The translations under genes were made by a program, and so were the position numbers. 64,000 nt of DNA from Phallus indusiatus (lineage: Eukaryota > Basidiomycota > Agaricomycetes > Phallales > Phallaceae), in the NCBI GenBank assembly GCA_027605045.1, contig JAQFWX010000025.1:310001-374000 (forward strand), in the 5' to 3' direction. Positions within the stretch are counted from its first letter, which is position 1. Each line of letters opens with the position of its first letter. A model generated the notes under the pieces. That model saw nothing but the letters and a program-made list of their open reading frames with translations, searched no databases and was not told where the DNA came from. Positions 9,867-23,262 of this stretch are shown one piece after another.

Positions 9867-12791
9867 TTAAAATTTCCCGTCAAGGTTGCTCTCTGACGCT
9901 ACTTGAGCTAGAGACGGATTAGCAATCGGCTTCACGCTACTCGGGAGACCCATGCCTATCTTTTTGCGCAGGGGCCGATTGATTGAGATACTTCGTGCTG
10001 CGCCTGACGGTGTCTGAGCTTGCGTTGTTGTCACTGGTTGGGACAGCGTCCCATCCACGGCGTCAGACGCAACGCCACTTCTCGATTCGGACAAAGATCG
10101 CGATACCGCTGCAGAAACAGATGTAACAGGTGGAACATGAACTCTAGTTGCGAAACGAACAATCGTAGGAGGCGGTGTATCGACACCTTCTGCATCTTCT
10201 GTACCACTTAATGAAGGTGGTGCAGGATGAAAGCGAGGTCGGAACGAGTCTGTTCCTTCCTCACCAGCGGCGATAAACGACGTAACGTCCAAATGTCTCG
10301 TGCTCGGTTCACCTCTGATGAACGCGCCTGAATCGGATCCCAGTCCAAGAGTTAATGTACCCTCACTCAAGCCTAATACACTCGAGTCTGCACTTGTACG
10401 GATAGCCCACGGCGATTGAAAAGAAAGAGGTGTTCGGTCACCTGGAGAGAGATTCCCGGCTGCTAGTTGTTCATTTTGATACGTATTCGAGGGGTGATTG
10501 AGACTCGTAGGGAGTCCCGGAAATTCACTGAGAGAGAAATCACTTGTCATGGAGCCTTCCCTATATCTACCGTCATCCAACCCAGTGCCTCCTTCAAGAA
10601 GCTGTAGCTCAGCAACGCTTTGTTCCAATCCAGCCTGTTGTTGACGCAAGAATAACTCAGTTTCCGTCGTTAATCCAGACATAAAAGAACGAATCGACTT
10701 GTCGTATGAATCCGGGTTCGGATCTGCATCATAATATGATGATGGATGAAGATCAGGCGCAGCAGCGACTACAGGTGTTAGACGAAATTCATCAGGACCC
10801 GACAAGACTTGAGGTTGAAACTCGGGTAAGACTGTTGATTCGCTAGTACGATCAACAGATGAAGTGGGGATTGTGTTAGATGTTGGCTGTCCTTTTGCTC
10901 CCGGTACAGAAAAAGCCGAATCAAGTTCAGTGGCAAGACGTTCTAACCGACCAGCTAAAGGCGGTGCTCCCAACTTGAAAAATGGAAGCCTATACCGGGA
11001 TTGAGCTTGTAGGTTGTTCTCGGTCTCCGAATCAGAGGGTGCTTGATTTGACACTGGCAAAATGCCTGCTGTATTCGCACCATTCGAACCTTTCTTTGAG
11101 TTGCTTGTTTGCATAGGATCGTTGAGTATTTCCCACGAAACAGATCGTATTCTTCCTCCACTTCCACCTAAGAGCCCGCTCAACGACTTCAGGCTTCTTT
11201 CGCTTTGACGTTTCACGGAGGGCCATAGGGAAAGTCTTTGTTTCGATCCTCTTGAAGGTGATAATATCGAAGATCCCGGAACGCTAAGCATACCGGAATT
11301 GTTGTCTGTATCATTGTCTCGGTCCGTACGGACGGATAAAGCCCAAGACCCAGCCGAACGATGTTTGGAAACCCTTCGAGGTAAACGGGATGTGGAGGTG
11401 GGAAGAAAGCTTTTCGATGTATCAACTGGCGTGTCAAATTCTTGTCCGGAAGCTGGTAATTTCTCCATGAGATTGGTATCTTGATCTTTGTTCCCTTCTT
11501 CGATATCCAATGATTTTTCCGAGATTTGACTCTGTGCCCTTGTCTTGTAAAATGTGGATATGAGAATGTATAGGATCAAAATATACAGTTCCAATGCTTG
11601 AAGGAGTCTTCCGAGTGATGATTCCGAAAATCCAACTACATGAAGAGCGTTTAGTTTCGGTAACTTAAGATAGGAGAATCGATCTACGCACAACAAAGTA
11701 AACTCCCAATACTCGATCCCAATTCCACAAACGCCGAGAACAAGACAGGCATAAACCCCCTAAGTCTATTCCACTTTCCTACTTTTCTCCAACTCAATGA
11801 AAAAAAGTTGCCTGGAAAGCGATGATTTCATTATGACAATTTTCACACCAGCGCTGACGCGCGTTCACTCACCTGTCTCTACGATGTCAACCAGTACCGC
11901 CATCAATAAAGTCATGATGAAAATTATAGAAGCAACAATCTCAATTATAGAGTTTGCAACGTATAACTCTCCATGACGATTGAATTTCTTGATAAGGCGC
12001 CATAGCAGTTGAAGGATTGGGATAGACGTTATCATAACCAAGAAGACGTATTTCAAAGCGAACACAAAAATAGACGGAGAAGACACAGTGAACCCTCTAA
12101 TGCGACCCGAAGTCAGACCATTAGATGACATCTGAGAAGGATCAGGAGAGGGACTGTGTAGTTTTAGGAAATTGAGTTCTCCAATATTTGAGGTCGTACG
12201 TGTAAGAGCGGTATCTTTTCGATAAGGCCTTGTTCCTATGTGCGTAGAAATAGAATGAAGGTGAACCCAGAAAAATAGGAACCTCATTCCTATAGCCATT
12301 CCAAGAAGAACTTCGCGAGTTACCAGAAGAGGAAGAACGGAGGAAAGGGGTACAATAAGACCATCGTTCGACTTTGAAGTATTTCCGTTGCTCGGAGGAT
12401 TTTGAACAAGGAGCTGGTCAACGTCTAGGACAACTGCAATGAATGCGAGGATTGCTGAAAGAAAAAGAGGAGTGGATTTCCTGCAAAGCAAAGAGTGAGT
12501 AAATAGCTTTTGTCGGTGAATTGACCTGAGATTTACACGGTAAATTTCTTGAAGAACAACAGAAATGTAAGAACGGCAAAGGCTAAAAGACCGACGGCTA
12601 GGAAAGGAATGTCCGCCAGAAGGGATTCAATCTCCAGAAGAAGAAGTGAGTTGATTACCCAAAACGAAAGTATGGTCAGGGTAGCTCACAGCAGCGTTGT
12701 CACTCAACAAAAGGGAGGAGGGAAAGACTGGCGTTATGCCGACATGCCAAGAGGAGGTGTTCACGTTCTCAGCCGATACATTTGAGGTCAT
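9867..12791 (-). CDS. multi-pass (six or seven helix) membrane protein with long serine-rich tail
   Basis: Five exons, 12791-12690, 12631-12537, 12480-11873, 11759-11688 and 11635-9867, keep phase and give 881 residues. The first 34 residues carry two N-glycosylation sequons (NVS, NTS), and there is no classical signal peptide. Hydrophobic segments fall at about residues 43-61, 70-88, 123-139, 203-227, 243-265, 280-294 and 302-322. The remaining 550 residues are Ser/Thr/Pro-rich and probably cytoplasmic, with many possible phosphorylation sites. A short glycosylatable N-terminus, about seven helices and a regulated tail resemble a receptor, but I see no known receptor signature. It could equally be a transporter-like or scaffold protein. 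I do not recognise the family. The 72 nt fourth exon was placed by splice phase and is the least certain part. Confidence 0.7.
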
Positions 12792-14041
12792 GGAGAGGTG
12801 TCGATGAATGTCAATATACCCTCTGTGTGTAAGAATTGTCTTCGAGTCCTAATACTGAATTTCTAGAAGACGTAGGCCTGCCCAGATTAAAGAATTAAAG
12901 TGAGTGTCAAGGTACAGAAGCCAGTCTGCTAGGTCCAGCCACAAATTAGAAAAGAAAAAGACGAATAGGAATAACAGCAAAGAATTGATATAAAATAGAA
13001 TGGGACCTCAGCCTGCGAAGGATCGTCGCCACATTCGCTAAAGTGTTAGCGCTGTGAAGGCATGACAACATGAAATTGTAATCGTTCTACATATGTATCC
13101 ATGTCATCGCAACCATGTTCTCAACTAACTTGGCTCAGCAGCTGTCGTAAAGGTATTTCCATAGAAGGGGTTCATACTAGAACAAATTTACTTTTGAGTT
13201 GTGTGGCCAGACAAGCAATCGGCTGACTTGAAGTTGCGGCGGACAAGGCCCGTGCTGACCCGGGTGAATGGTGTTGCAGAATATTCAAAGATTATTGTCT
13301 GGTTGATAGACCGTAATGCAACCATTTGTTGACCGTTTGTATTCAAAAACAATCTTCCATGAGAAAAGAAGCCCATTTGTTGGCTTCGTCGATGCTAATA
13401 TTGGTAATGTATGGCTACTAATTAAGTTCGAGAGTCGCATGACCAAACCTGGACAGGCAGAAGTTACGCTGCCTCGTTTTGGCCAATTCTGAATGCGGAA
13501 AGGAAAAACGGACCGTGCGGTATTTTACATGGGCATCCGGGGGAGAGACAAGCTGAGATTTATATTGTATCTCATATTGGACACTGCTCGCATGCACCGC
13601 AAATGAGAATACATCAATAAATCATATGTGATTGTGACTTGGGAGTATCAAGGAAGACCGAGCGCGCATCACTGAAAAATGAATTGGATGAGTTCAAAGG
13701 CAGTTGTTAGCGTAAAAAAAGAACTGCCGCGTACTATTACTGAAGGATTGGCACATCGAATATATAAATACGCTGATCATGAGTATACTTTTGTAACAGT
13801 AACTCGGATTTATTATATTCAAGAAAGCGGCGAGGATCGGTGTGTTTAAAGGAGCAGGCGAGTCACACTTGTCACGCTCACGAAGGTCTTGGGCGTCTAT
13901 ACAATATTTCCCAATTACACTCATTCCTCGAGGCGCAACGCAGTCTGAGCGACCACCGGAACGAGGTCGAAAGTCCAAGTTGTACTTCGTCCTTCTTTCC
14001 CCTTTTTTTCTTCCTTTTTTTATTAAGTCGAGTTTTCGCGA
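12792..14041. promoter_or_regulatory. divergent intergenic region between membrane protein and PX-AGC kinase genes
   Basis: The two flanking genes start outward from this 1.25 kb stretch, so it should contain both promoters. The part next to the kinase (13,991-14,030) is a pyrimidine-rich run typical of fungal transcription start regions. No separate gene is supported. Confidence 0.5.
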
Positions 14042-17000
14042 ATGAGCAGACGCAAACCGGTTCGAGTGGAGGAGCATGACGGGCCTTGGAGTGTGTCTGT
14101 TGCTGAGAACCAGCCATCCAACAATTATTCCCTTTATATCCAAAGTGCGTTTCCTTTTGACGCAAAAAAGCTTGGGTAAAAATTAGTTGTTAACCTGTGG
14201 CTATCCAGCTCCGACGCATTTGTTGACCCTAACACGGTCAGCTAGTGAAATCGCAGAATTGCACACCAAGTTGGTGCAGACGGACATTCCTTCCCTTCCT
14301 ACCCTTCCACTTGACCCATCTCAACAAAATGTCTCCAACAAGCGTCGGTCGTCATTCCTGACCACTCTTTCTCGTTTTGCCGCCGGAAGTAACAGTATCA
14401 ATAATAGTAATAATACCCCTACAAAACAGCCTTTGTCTCCGACATCCCCCCGTCCCTCTATTGGGCAATATCCGACACCCGCAGCATCTCCAGCGGCCAA
14501 CGATGCAGACGACCCTTTCTCCACGCCTACCGCTTCTCCTTCCCATCCAGCAGGAGCTCATAATAATGCAGGGACGACTGCTGGTGCCTTAAGTACAAGT
14601 CTCGCGGCATATCTGACAACGCTATCGAACCACCCGAATGTTCGCGTCTCACGTCCGTGGCGACGGTTTGTGCGTGTTAGGACCGACGACCTTGAATCTA
14701 TCCGAGTAGAGCGCTCGATTAAACGAGTCCGCTCCGACGTTGCTATGCATCATCCGCAGCCGACAACCCAGTCACTCATGGCTATGGCACCTATGCTCGT
14801 CGCAGACTCGAGTTCAGTCCCCGTAAGCGATGTGGAGAGCACACACACGCAAGATTTGGAACCCAGTAGTCGTATTTACCGTCATGCCGTTCCCAGTCTC
14901 GAAGAGAGCATTGGCACTGGTGATGGAGGTCGACAATCAAGTCTTGCCGGCAGCATGCATGACTTGCAGGAGGAAGAAGAGGACGACGATATGCAGCGTA
15001 TGCGTGAAGATGCCAAAATTGCAGAACTAATAGCTGCGGGACAGCTTGCTGCTACACCTAGTGATCCACCTACTCGGCTTCCATCTCTCGCTAAATCACC
15101 CACGGTGAAGGTCAAACCCACTATTTCTTCCCCCGTTGCTGTTGACGTTTCAACACCGACGCCAACGCCAGCTCCAATTCCAGTTCAGGCTCCAGCTCCG
15201 GTTTCAGCTCCTCCCACACATATAATATCCCCAACTCCCTCTGGCCCGACTGGCGCACCAACTCTTCCTCCAGTTAATTTCGACCTTTCTGATCTCCTCC
15301 CCACACCATCGCCCTCACCACCGACACCGACACCCCAATCTGCAATCGATGCTGCTGTCATGGAGGCGGCAATCACTCCCACTACAGCAACGACTGTGGT
15401 AGGTCATCGTATACCACGCAGTGCATCAGCCGATCCAGACAAAGCTTCCCGGCTTTCAAGAGCGTGGGCTCAGGAAGAACAAGACAAACAGATTTTATCG
15501 AAGCAAAAGACACTCAAGGGTTCCCCATCCCCACGCCCACCTAAACCCAAGCGAACGACATTAGATGACTTCGAGATGATGCGTGTTCTGGGTAAAGGAT
15601 GTGCAGGCAAGGTTTTGCTTGTCAGGCATAAAGCTTCGACTTCTCTGTATGCTATGAAAGCTATTACTAAGAGACACGTCTTGGCCCACCAAGAGCTTCA
15701 ACACACGTTAACCGAGCAAGCAGTTTTGAAACGCATGGCTCACGATGCGACAGACCCATTTGTCGTTAAACTTTGGTGGAGTTTTCACGATAAGGAAAAC
15801 TTATTCCTCGTTATGGATTTTCATCCTGGTGGTGATCTTGCGACACAGCTCGCACGATGGGGACGGCTTGGACGTGACAGAGCTCGGTTCTACGCCGCTG
15901 AAATTGTTGAGGGTGTAGAGGGCTTGCATGCCGCTGGTGTTGTTTATCGTGACCTCAAACCGGAAAACATCCTGATCGGCGCGGACGGTCATATTGTACT
16001 TACAGACTTTGGACTGTCTAAAGAATTTCCGAGACGGTCGGGTGGTTCTCTTGTCACTGCCAAAGCTGTCTCGCCTAATTGGATACATCCCGGATCAAGA
16101 GAAGGATCGACACGCTCGGCTTCCGCATCGTCTTCGGCTTCAGTTCCGTGGGCCAGTGGACGAGATATCACCACCACTTTCTGTGGAACCGCAGAATACC
16201 TTGCGCCTGAGGTTATACAAGGGCTGCCATATAGCTATGAGGTCGATTGGTGGAGTTTTGGTACGATGCTATATGAAATGTTGACTGGCATTGTAAGTTT
16301 TTTCTTAATGTGTGGTTTGTTCTTTTGAGCGCGTCTGAATATGCATGCCTAGACTCCATTCTGGGCGAATAACCACTCGGATATGTATGTTCGTGTCTTG
16401 CAAGATGAACTGCAGTTTCCGGAAGATAGAGCCATGGATCAAGATACTAAGAGTTTAATTCGGGGTGTACGTTACTGGTCTTTTTTTTTTGACTTCCGTT
16501 TTTGTATCTGACTTAAATGTATAGTTACTTCAACGCAATCCCGCTTTACGAATGAGTGAGCCGCGTCTGAAGAGACATCCTTACTTCTCTATGATGTAAG
16601 CATTACGTTCAAATTTGTGTTCATTAATTTACATCATACTTAGTGATTGGTCTCATGTGTTCTACAAACGATATATCCGTAAGTGTTTGGATATGCTGAA
16701 AAACATTGTCTTACTTTTCATACAGCTCCATACATACCCCCGATTGATCCATCCAATGCTTCTGATACTCAAAACTTTGATGAAGCGTTTTTAGACATGG
16801 ATCCGACACTTGACAATGATGAGGATGAAGATGCTGATGGTGAAGCTTCGCGTTCACGAGATGGAAGTCCTCCGCCCCTTCGAAGTACGAAAACAAAGAA
16901 AGACCGTACAACTCGAAATGAAGGTGAAAGTGACGCTGATATCGAAGATGAGCCTGAAGATGCAGAAGGAGGGTTAGAGGAAGACCAGGAGGTTGACGTC

Positions 17001-19052
17001 TTTGATGGATATTCTTTCAAAGGACGTCATTCAGTTATTATTGATGATGAGAATCAGCTAGACGGTGTTGAGAGAAGTAGTGAGAGCGAAGAAGATGAAA
17101 AGGTAGAAGAGGAAATCGCCGAAGATATACCAGGTCTTGCAAAAGAAGTTTCCGACGAGTCAATTCCGCCGAAATTGGTACATGCTGCCTCTACCGTTTC
17201 CAGCAATGATGCTTCCAGGCCGGAACCCATTGAAGAAGAAGTTGAAGAAGTACAAGACGAAGGTTCTGAACTACCAGAAGTACAAGCAACGCCGATATCC
17301 CTCAAGCCATCTCTTGGTCATTCAGCTCCCTCAGAAATAGCGGAGGGAGAACAGGCCCAAGCCATACAAGATGATGAGCCTGATAAGAAGAGCTTGACAC
17401 CTGTTATTGAGACTGATAGTGCTGTTGATGTGGCGTCACCCTCTCCCATGACAAGACCGGCGTCTGTGTTCGTTGAAGACCTTAGTGAGAACGGTATCAC
17501 TACTGTTCCATCCGGTCAAGAGGAGATCGAGACACCCTCGCCCCCTGTACCATCCAAAGACGTCCCTGATACCGCGTCTGCACCAGTTCCGCCTGTGTCT
17601 GGCTCGACTGTTACTCCAACCCCGGCATTCGTTCCTAAAACAGCTATGCGACAGACTACATCCAATTCAGCAGATACGGGTCTGGCTCCTCCTAAACCTC
17701 CAAAGGCTGTTACGATTGCACCGCCTCCACCGCGTAATCCGAAACAAGCGTCCGTCGCTGGTAAATCTGGAACTACTACATCCTCTAGCTCGAGACCGCC
17801 CGTTGGCATGTCGGATGACGAAGACGACGACTGGGATTTCGTTGAGACTCCTGGTGGAGAGGATCGTAATGGAACTCGCGGTAATAGCTTGTTTGCTCGT
17901 GGTGTGGTTGATCGGTACAGGCTTGCTGTGTTTAGGAAGAGTTCGAATTCTGGAGGAGCCGGAGGGCTCCCTTCTGGACAATCGAGTAGGCAGGGACAAA
18001 GAGTTGTATCAAATGCATCTCGCTCATCTGCTACGGGAGATGCATCGCCCGAGTCGTCAGAAAAGAGGCGGGGAAGGGGACGTTTGGGTAAAGGCCCGAA
18101 AACCTTTTTAAGAGCAAGGAGTCCACCCGCACTCAGCCCCGTACAAGCTACCTCTACACCTGCGCATGCCGTTTCAAGTTCTGGCATTCCTACCCTTGGA
18201 AGTCTGGGACTTTCTTCGCAGTCACCACGACCTCAGTCGACAAAAAGCGGCAATGGATATTCCAGCCTAAGCTTCAGTGGTAAAAGAAGTACGAGTATTG
18301 CCACTGGTTCTTCAGGCTCGGCGATTGGAGCGTTAGCTGCTGGTACTGTTGGTACAGACGCCAGTTCTGCTAGTGTTACCACTGCTTCTACAAATGCCAC
18401 TTCGATACATACGACCATCCCGAATGCCGGACCTTCTTTGAAGTCCAAAGATTCTAGTATGTCCATGAGTCCAAGTGGAATATCTGGCTCTGGGTCATCG
18501 TCTGTAGATGTCGATGGCGAATTGGGTTTGAACACTACTTCTAGTGGTGCAATTGGTACCACCTATACTAGTATGAGCGTTAGCACCAATGCAAGTGGTG
18601 GATTAACGCACGAGGCTTCATTATCACCCATGTCACGTTCGTTCTCGTCTGCGCGACAACCTGATTCAGGGTATCTTTCGTCGGGGGATACCAGCACTGG
18701 TGGTGGATTGTTCGGTATTGGTAAACGCAATACATCAAGCCTTGTACCACCCATGTCGCCAGCTAGTGGTGAGGACGGTAAGAAGAAGAAAATGAAGAAG
18801 TACAAGGAAGGGGCTGAAAAAGTTCTATCACTGTTTGGGTCGCCAAGGCAGGACAAGGAGAAAGAAAGAGAAAGGATTAACGCTGAGCGAGAAAAGATTA
18901 CTCAGTTGTTTATGCAGCAAAAACAGAATACGGAGTCCAATTCTACGACAACGCAAAAGCCGCCGCATGGAGTTTCATCCTCGTCCCCGCTGACTCCAGT
19001 ACCAGCTCAATCATTGGAAGAACAAATACCGACTACACAAACACAATCGTAG
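14042..19052 (+). CDS. PX-domain AGC serine/threonine protein kinase with long C-terminal extension
   Basis: Six exons (14042-14144, 14209-16292, 16353-16466, 16525-16595, 16644-16678, 16726-19052) give 1577 residues. Residues 15-60 read as part of a PX phosphoinositide-binding domain (YSLYIQTPTHLLTLTRS, then EIAELHTKLVQT). The domain is split by intron 1 and interrupted by a long disordered insert. The kinase domain starts near residue 488: loop GKGCAG, AMK lysine, YRDLKPEN catalytic loop, DFG near 633, T-loop TTFCGTAEYLAPE. The stretch between DFG and APE is about 35-40 residues longer than usual and Ser/Arg-rich. The AGC tail is present (PPIDPSNASDTQNFDEAFLDM). A 700-residue disordered tail contains one ordered-looking block, DDWDFVETPGGE to VVDRYRLAVFRK (about residue 1171). 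The kinase fold is certain. Substrate and pathway are unknown; PX suggests recruitment to endosomal or vacuolar membranes. Confidence 0.92.
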
Positions 19053-19740
19053 CCAAAGGGCTATTAGATTGTTTTCTCATCCTGTTTAACATACTTTATC
19101 CCGAAGCATACCCCTTCCATTTGAACCCGATGATCATGGAAATCGCTACCCTTTTTTTATGCAAATTTTAATTCATTCTGCCATTTAAAACATCATCACT
19201 CAACTACCCGCCAATCCTTTATCTCTCATTCACATTTTTTGAACTCTGCCGACTAATTTGACGTCGTAATTGTTCATTACTTGCGTCCGGTTGTTCCTTA
19301 TTGAAAACCGTTATATCCAACTCTAAATCAACCAATCAATCAATCGTTCAACGTCGCTGTTTTTCCGCGTTCTTTGTTTTCACCTTGATGTCGTTCCTTT
19401 GTATCGTGTTTTCCATTTTAGTCTCTTAAGTAACTATGGCCAAATGACATTTTCCCGATATTTTTAGTTTACACGCCCTTTGTTACTTTTCCAACGGCTC
19501 AGTCAATAGACTCTTAGTATATCTCTCTTTCCAGAACGCTCCTTGGTCCTTTTTTTTTCCTCTTCTGTTTTATTTGTTTCATGATATACCCTTCACTCAA
19601 TATCCAATATCCAGATTTCAATTCCAGTATTGTGAGCTCACGCGACTTGACTTTGGTGTGAACGGATGCAAATCGGATGACATAAGCGCATTAACACCGA
19701 ACTCGCTGCAAGCAGAGCGTACCCTGCATTTCTTTTCGTA
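19053..19740. other. intergenic, pyrimidine-rich, no gene seen
   Basis: T- and C-rich sequence follows the kinase stop and should hold its 3' untranslated region and the TIM21 promoter. The genes run in the same direction. No other feature is supported. Confidence 0.5.
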
Positions 19741-21071
19741 ATGTCGCGTCTTCGCAATATTTCGCGAGTGAATATTGTTTACAAAATATCTTCCTCGCAC
19801 TTTAGAAATTACCATGGAATTCGTTCTTACGCAACGCATAAAGATCATCTTTACTCCTCGCCTTCAAGTTCCTCTTTGGGAGATACCACAACGTCGAGTT
19901 CATTATCCCAAAGATTGAATCGACTGGGAAATCAGGCAAACGCAGATGGGGGTAGTGTTGGTCCCTTTCAGTTGGGAATGATACCACCTTCAACGAAGAA
20001 AGCTAAAAGATGGGATGAACTCAGTCGGGGTGGAAAGGGTGAATTTGTTTTCTTGTTACTTTTGACAAAATCATGTGAAAATTACCAGCTCATTAACGTA
20101 TTATTTTCTTCCGTTCATAGCCGCCAGAACAGCAATGCGTACAACGAATTTCGTAGTGATCGTTTTAGGTGCGGGATTCTCCGGCTTATTAGTCTACGCA
20201 CTTGCCTCGGAACTGTTTGCCAAAAATTCGCCAACCGTGTTATATAATGAGATTTGCGAACGAATAAAGGATTCACCTGTTGTACGTGAAATTACTGGAA
20301 ATTTGGCTTTGAGATTTCATCGCATTTACAGGTGGCATCACATCTCCATCCCCCATTCACGTTTCATACACATCCACCATTAACACATCGCCCACGGCAT
20401 CGAGCTCGACATGTGAATTCAGTGCTAACAACTGATGCGGCCGGACGGGAGCACCTCTTTCTAAATTTCTATATTGAGGGATCGGATCCATCTCAGAAAG
20501 ATGAAGACACATCAATATTCGAGAAACTGGTACCTTTCTCGGCTTTATCTGACTTAACTTTGGATAATATAATTACCTATGGAGCTGAATTACGAGAAAA
20601 AACGTGGAAGAAAGGGAAGGCAGCGTTTTCATACCTTGTGGGAGAACCTTTGTCCTCCGATCGCCCTACATCCTCAACTTCTTCCTCCGTTGCTTCCACC
20701 GAAATTCCATCAAATACAACGACTTCCCCGACCCCATGGTCTCTCTCCTGGATTTCTACACGTCTGACAGGACAACACCGTCCTACTTCAGCAGGATTAT
20801 CGACTCAGCATGTCGAAAATAAATACTGGAAGTCCGGAGAAGTACATGTTGATATGGTCAAGGCTAAGGAGTCAGACTCAGATGACACTGGAAAGTTTGT
20901 GGTTAGATACATTATTATCAGTCTCCCAGGTGAGGGTTTTTATATTCACAAGTCACTTTTGGATATTAATTCGATCTTTAAGACTCGAATAATCGAAATC
21001 CCGTGCGACTGTATGTCGAACGGACGCATGATGTTTCGGACCATGAAAGTGTCATTCGATGGTCTTCATAA
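19741..21071 (+). CDS. TIM21: mitochondrial inner-membrane translocase subunit Tim21
   Basis: Tim21 is an inner-membrane subunit of the TIM23 presequence translocase that contacts the TOM complex and respiratory supercomplexes. Exons 19741-20038, 20121-20281, 20332-20929 and 20983-21071 give 381 residues. The N-terminus is a basic presequence (MSRLRNISRVNIVYKISSSH). A single membrane helix follows (NFVVIVLGAGFSGLLVYAL), then the family motif ELFAKNSPTVLY and the intermembrane-space domain with RPRHRARHVNS and LNFYIEGS. The last 53 bp intron (GTGAGG...TTTAAG) lies in an open frame. Splicing it gives the better C-terminus, PVRLYVERTHDVSDHESVIRW, and a stop at 21071 instead of 21096. A Ser/Thr/Pro insert around residues 250-280 looks lineage-specific. 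Confidence 0.93.
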
Positions 21072-22741
21072 CCCTCGACCACCATTGACAATCTGATTTG
21101 CCCCGAGAACTTGTACATTTTTATTGTTTCGCATCATTGCGTAGCAGCCAATGATACAACACAAAACGGAATTTTTAATATCGTCTGAATACTGAAATCA
21201 GGTGCCTTGAGTATCTATTTTCAAGCTACGTGACTCACTACACATTTGCACAATTGTAATACTATGTGAACACTGATTTTTGTTTGCCAACCCTTTCCCT
21301 CTCAAAGGCCGGTAGCGAGATTAATCTTAATGATTTCTAAAATGACCGCGGGGAATGGCGATCGATACCTTGTGCACCAACGAACCATTAATTTAAGGTG
21401 AAAATAGAAATGCAGGTTCCCTTTATGCGTGCTGTTGAACAGCTTTCTGCGTTTAAATCAAAATTCAAATCTGAAATTCATTACATCCTCTAGGCCGACC
21501 GGTTACTCCACCTAAATTTGAATTAGTTATTAACGTGGTTCTTTGGGAGATCCCATTCTATTCCCAAAATTGGCGAGGGAAATGAAATCTCGGGGCATGG
21601 AAGCACCCTATATCCCGAGTCACTACTACTTGAGAGCATAATTAGAGACGGAACGACGAAATTTCAACTCAGAGTGTCAGCAAACCTGGTCAAGCCAATT
21701 GCAACATTTTTTCTCACACCCATATCGTATTTCGGCATATGAAAAGAGCATTTTGACATATCCTTCTTCCTCTGAAATTCGCTAACTTCCAATATGGAAA
21801 CATATAATAGTATTAACAGTTCGAATTATCAATTATGGATTGCCCTTATGAAATGTCAAATCAACTGAGCCGATGAGTCGTCTTGATTTCAATCTTCAGG
21901 CTAATGTAAATATAGACTGACCTGGAATGCCAGTGTTTGGAACGACAAAGATATTATTAATACTTACAAGAGGCAGAGCGTATCTGAGATTTGACGGATA
22001 AATACTTATCTCGTCGAGTGTCCCAGTCTAATGGCTCAGTTACAAGTAAGCTTACATTGACATCGGTCAATCCAAGACTGACAAATCGCCGATATGGAAC
22101 CGGAGATCAACTCTCTTCTCTTACCAGGAAGCCGTGAATCTCGGGGCTCTCTGTTTTATACATATTTGAAGAGCACAAACATGACCATCCGAATCTTCGC
22201 AGTTGTTATGTTTACAGCCCTAAATTCATGACACGCAATAATAATACTCTTATGTAGAATATCACTCAACCTGCATGATGCATGCACGAGGTAGCGTTGA
22301 GCGTTGAGAGCCGGAGCCGCATTGTTAAGTAGCATCAAAATCGTTGAAGGATCTGTCATGATTCTATGCCAGCATGCCACAATTCTTTTCGTGTCCTCAA
22401 GTTGACAGAAGTTTACCGTGATGAGCTGTGGAAATTAACTTTACAATTCGCCGGGATTTATTTCGGCGCGCGCTGTCAGTAATCTCATCTCAGCACGTTC
22501 ATCTAGGAAGCGCTCTGGAGACGTCCAGATGGCGTGCTCAATATTGATCAGTGTGTATTCCCAGGTCACTAGGAGATGAGGCAATATTCAATTAATTCAA
22601 TATCAATATTAAGGCATTTCACCTTCGAGGGCATATATGCAGCGTACGCCTCAAAGCTCAATCAATCTATTCATTTACATACTTTATGTCGGGGCATGTA
22701 GTACAATACACAATTACTTATAATTATAACATTTAATAAAG
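21072..22741. other. 1.7 kb intergenic region between convergent genes, no gene seen
   Basis: TIM21 and thioredoxin converge on this AT-rich stretch. It is long for a terminator-only region in this window. The frames inside it are short, unrelated and without splice continuity. No RNA gene or repeat array was recognised. Confidence 0.5.
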
Positions 22742-23262
22742 TTAGGCTTGTTGAAGCTGTTCGGATAGTTCAGCGGCTTGTTTAATCAGTTGCTACGAAA
22801 TTTTAGTTTTAACTGAAAGAAACGACAGTGGCAGAAGAACGCTTACCTCAAGGGCAGCAGGATGAGCTCCTAGGAATTCATCGATCTTCGCGCCACCCGA
22901 GTATATGGTGAATGTAGGCATTGCGCGAATACCAACTTCTTGTCCAATATCCTGAAAGAAAACGGTCAATTAAATCAAATATCGCCATTATACCCATAGT
23001 GGCGTACCTCTTGCTCGTCGACATCAACTTTGTAAAAGTCGACGAGATCCTTATACTCGGGTTTGTTGGATAATTGATCCATGATAGGGCTGATGACTCT
23101 ACACGGGCCACACCATGTCGCCCAAAAATCGATGACAACAGGTTTTTTCTGTGCAATCTAGTAGAAGCACGCTCTTCAGGTTGTGGTTCGGGAGCGTATT
23201 CAGGCTACGAGACTTACCACCTTGCGGAATTCGTCGAGAGAATTAATTGCTTTAACAGGCAT
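22742..23262 (-). CDS. TRX1: thioredoxin
   Basis: A small disulfide oxidoreductase that passes electrons from thioredoxin reductase to targets such as peroxiredoxins and ribonucleotide reductase. Exons 23262-23218, 23157-23008, 22951-22847 and 22792-22742 (introns 60, 56 and 54 bp) give 116 residues, close to the usual fungal size. The active site WCGPC is at residues 30-34, and the cis-proline in RAMPT at residue 77. The helix-strand order of the fold is intact, and there is no targeting peptide, so it is probably cytosolic. The C-terminus is a short Ala/Gln/Leu helix. It diverges from the disordered protein gene at 23780 across 517 bp. Identification is firm. Confidence 0.96.

Noticed and set aside
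13694..14143. 149-codon minus-strand frame overlapping the first kinase exon
   Set aside because: It lies antisense to the PX-encoding exon, has no splice links or domain, and its residues mirror the sense strand and a pyrimidine tract.
17516..18187. 223-codon minus-strand frame inside the kinase tail
   Set aside because: Antisense shadow of the Ser/Thr-rich kinase extension, with no independent evidence.
20930..21096. unspliced C-terminus of TIM21 ending at 21096
   Set aside because: The open frame is intronic (GTGAGG...TTTAAG). The spliced version restores the family-like end LYVERTHDVSDHE.
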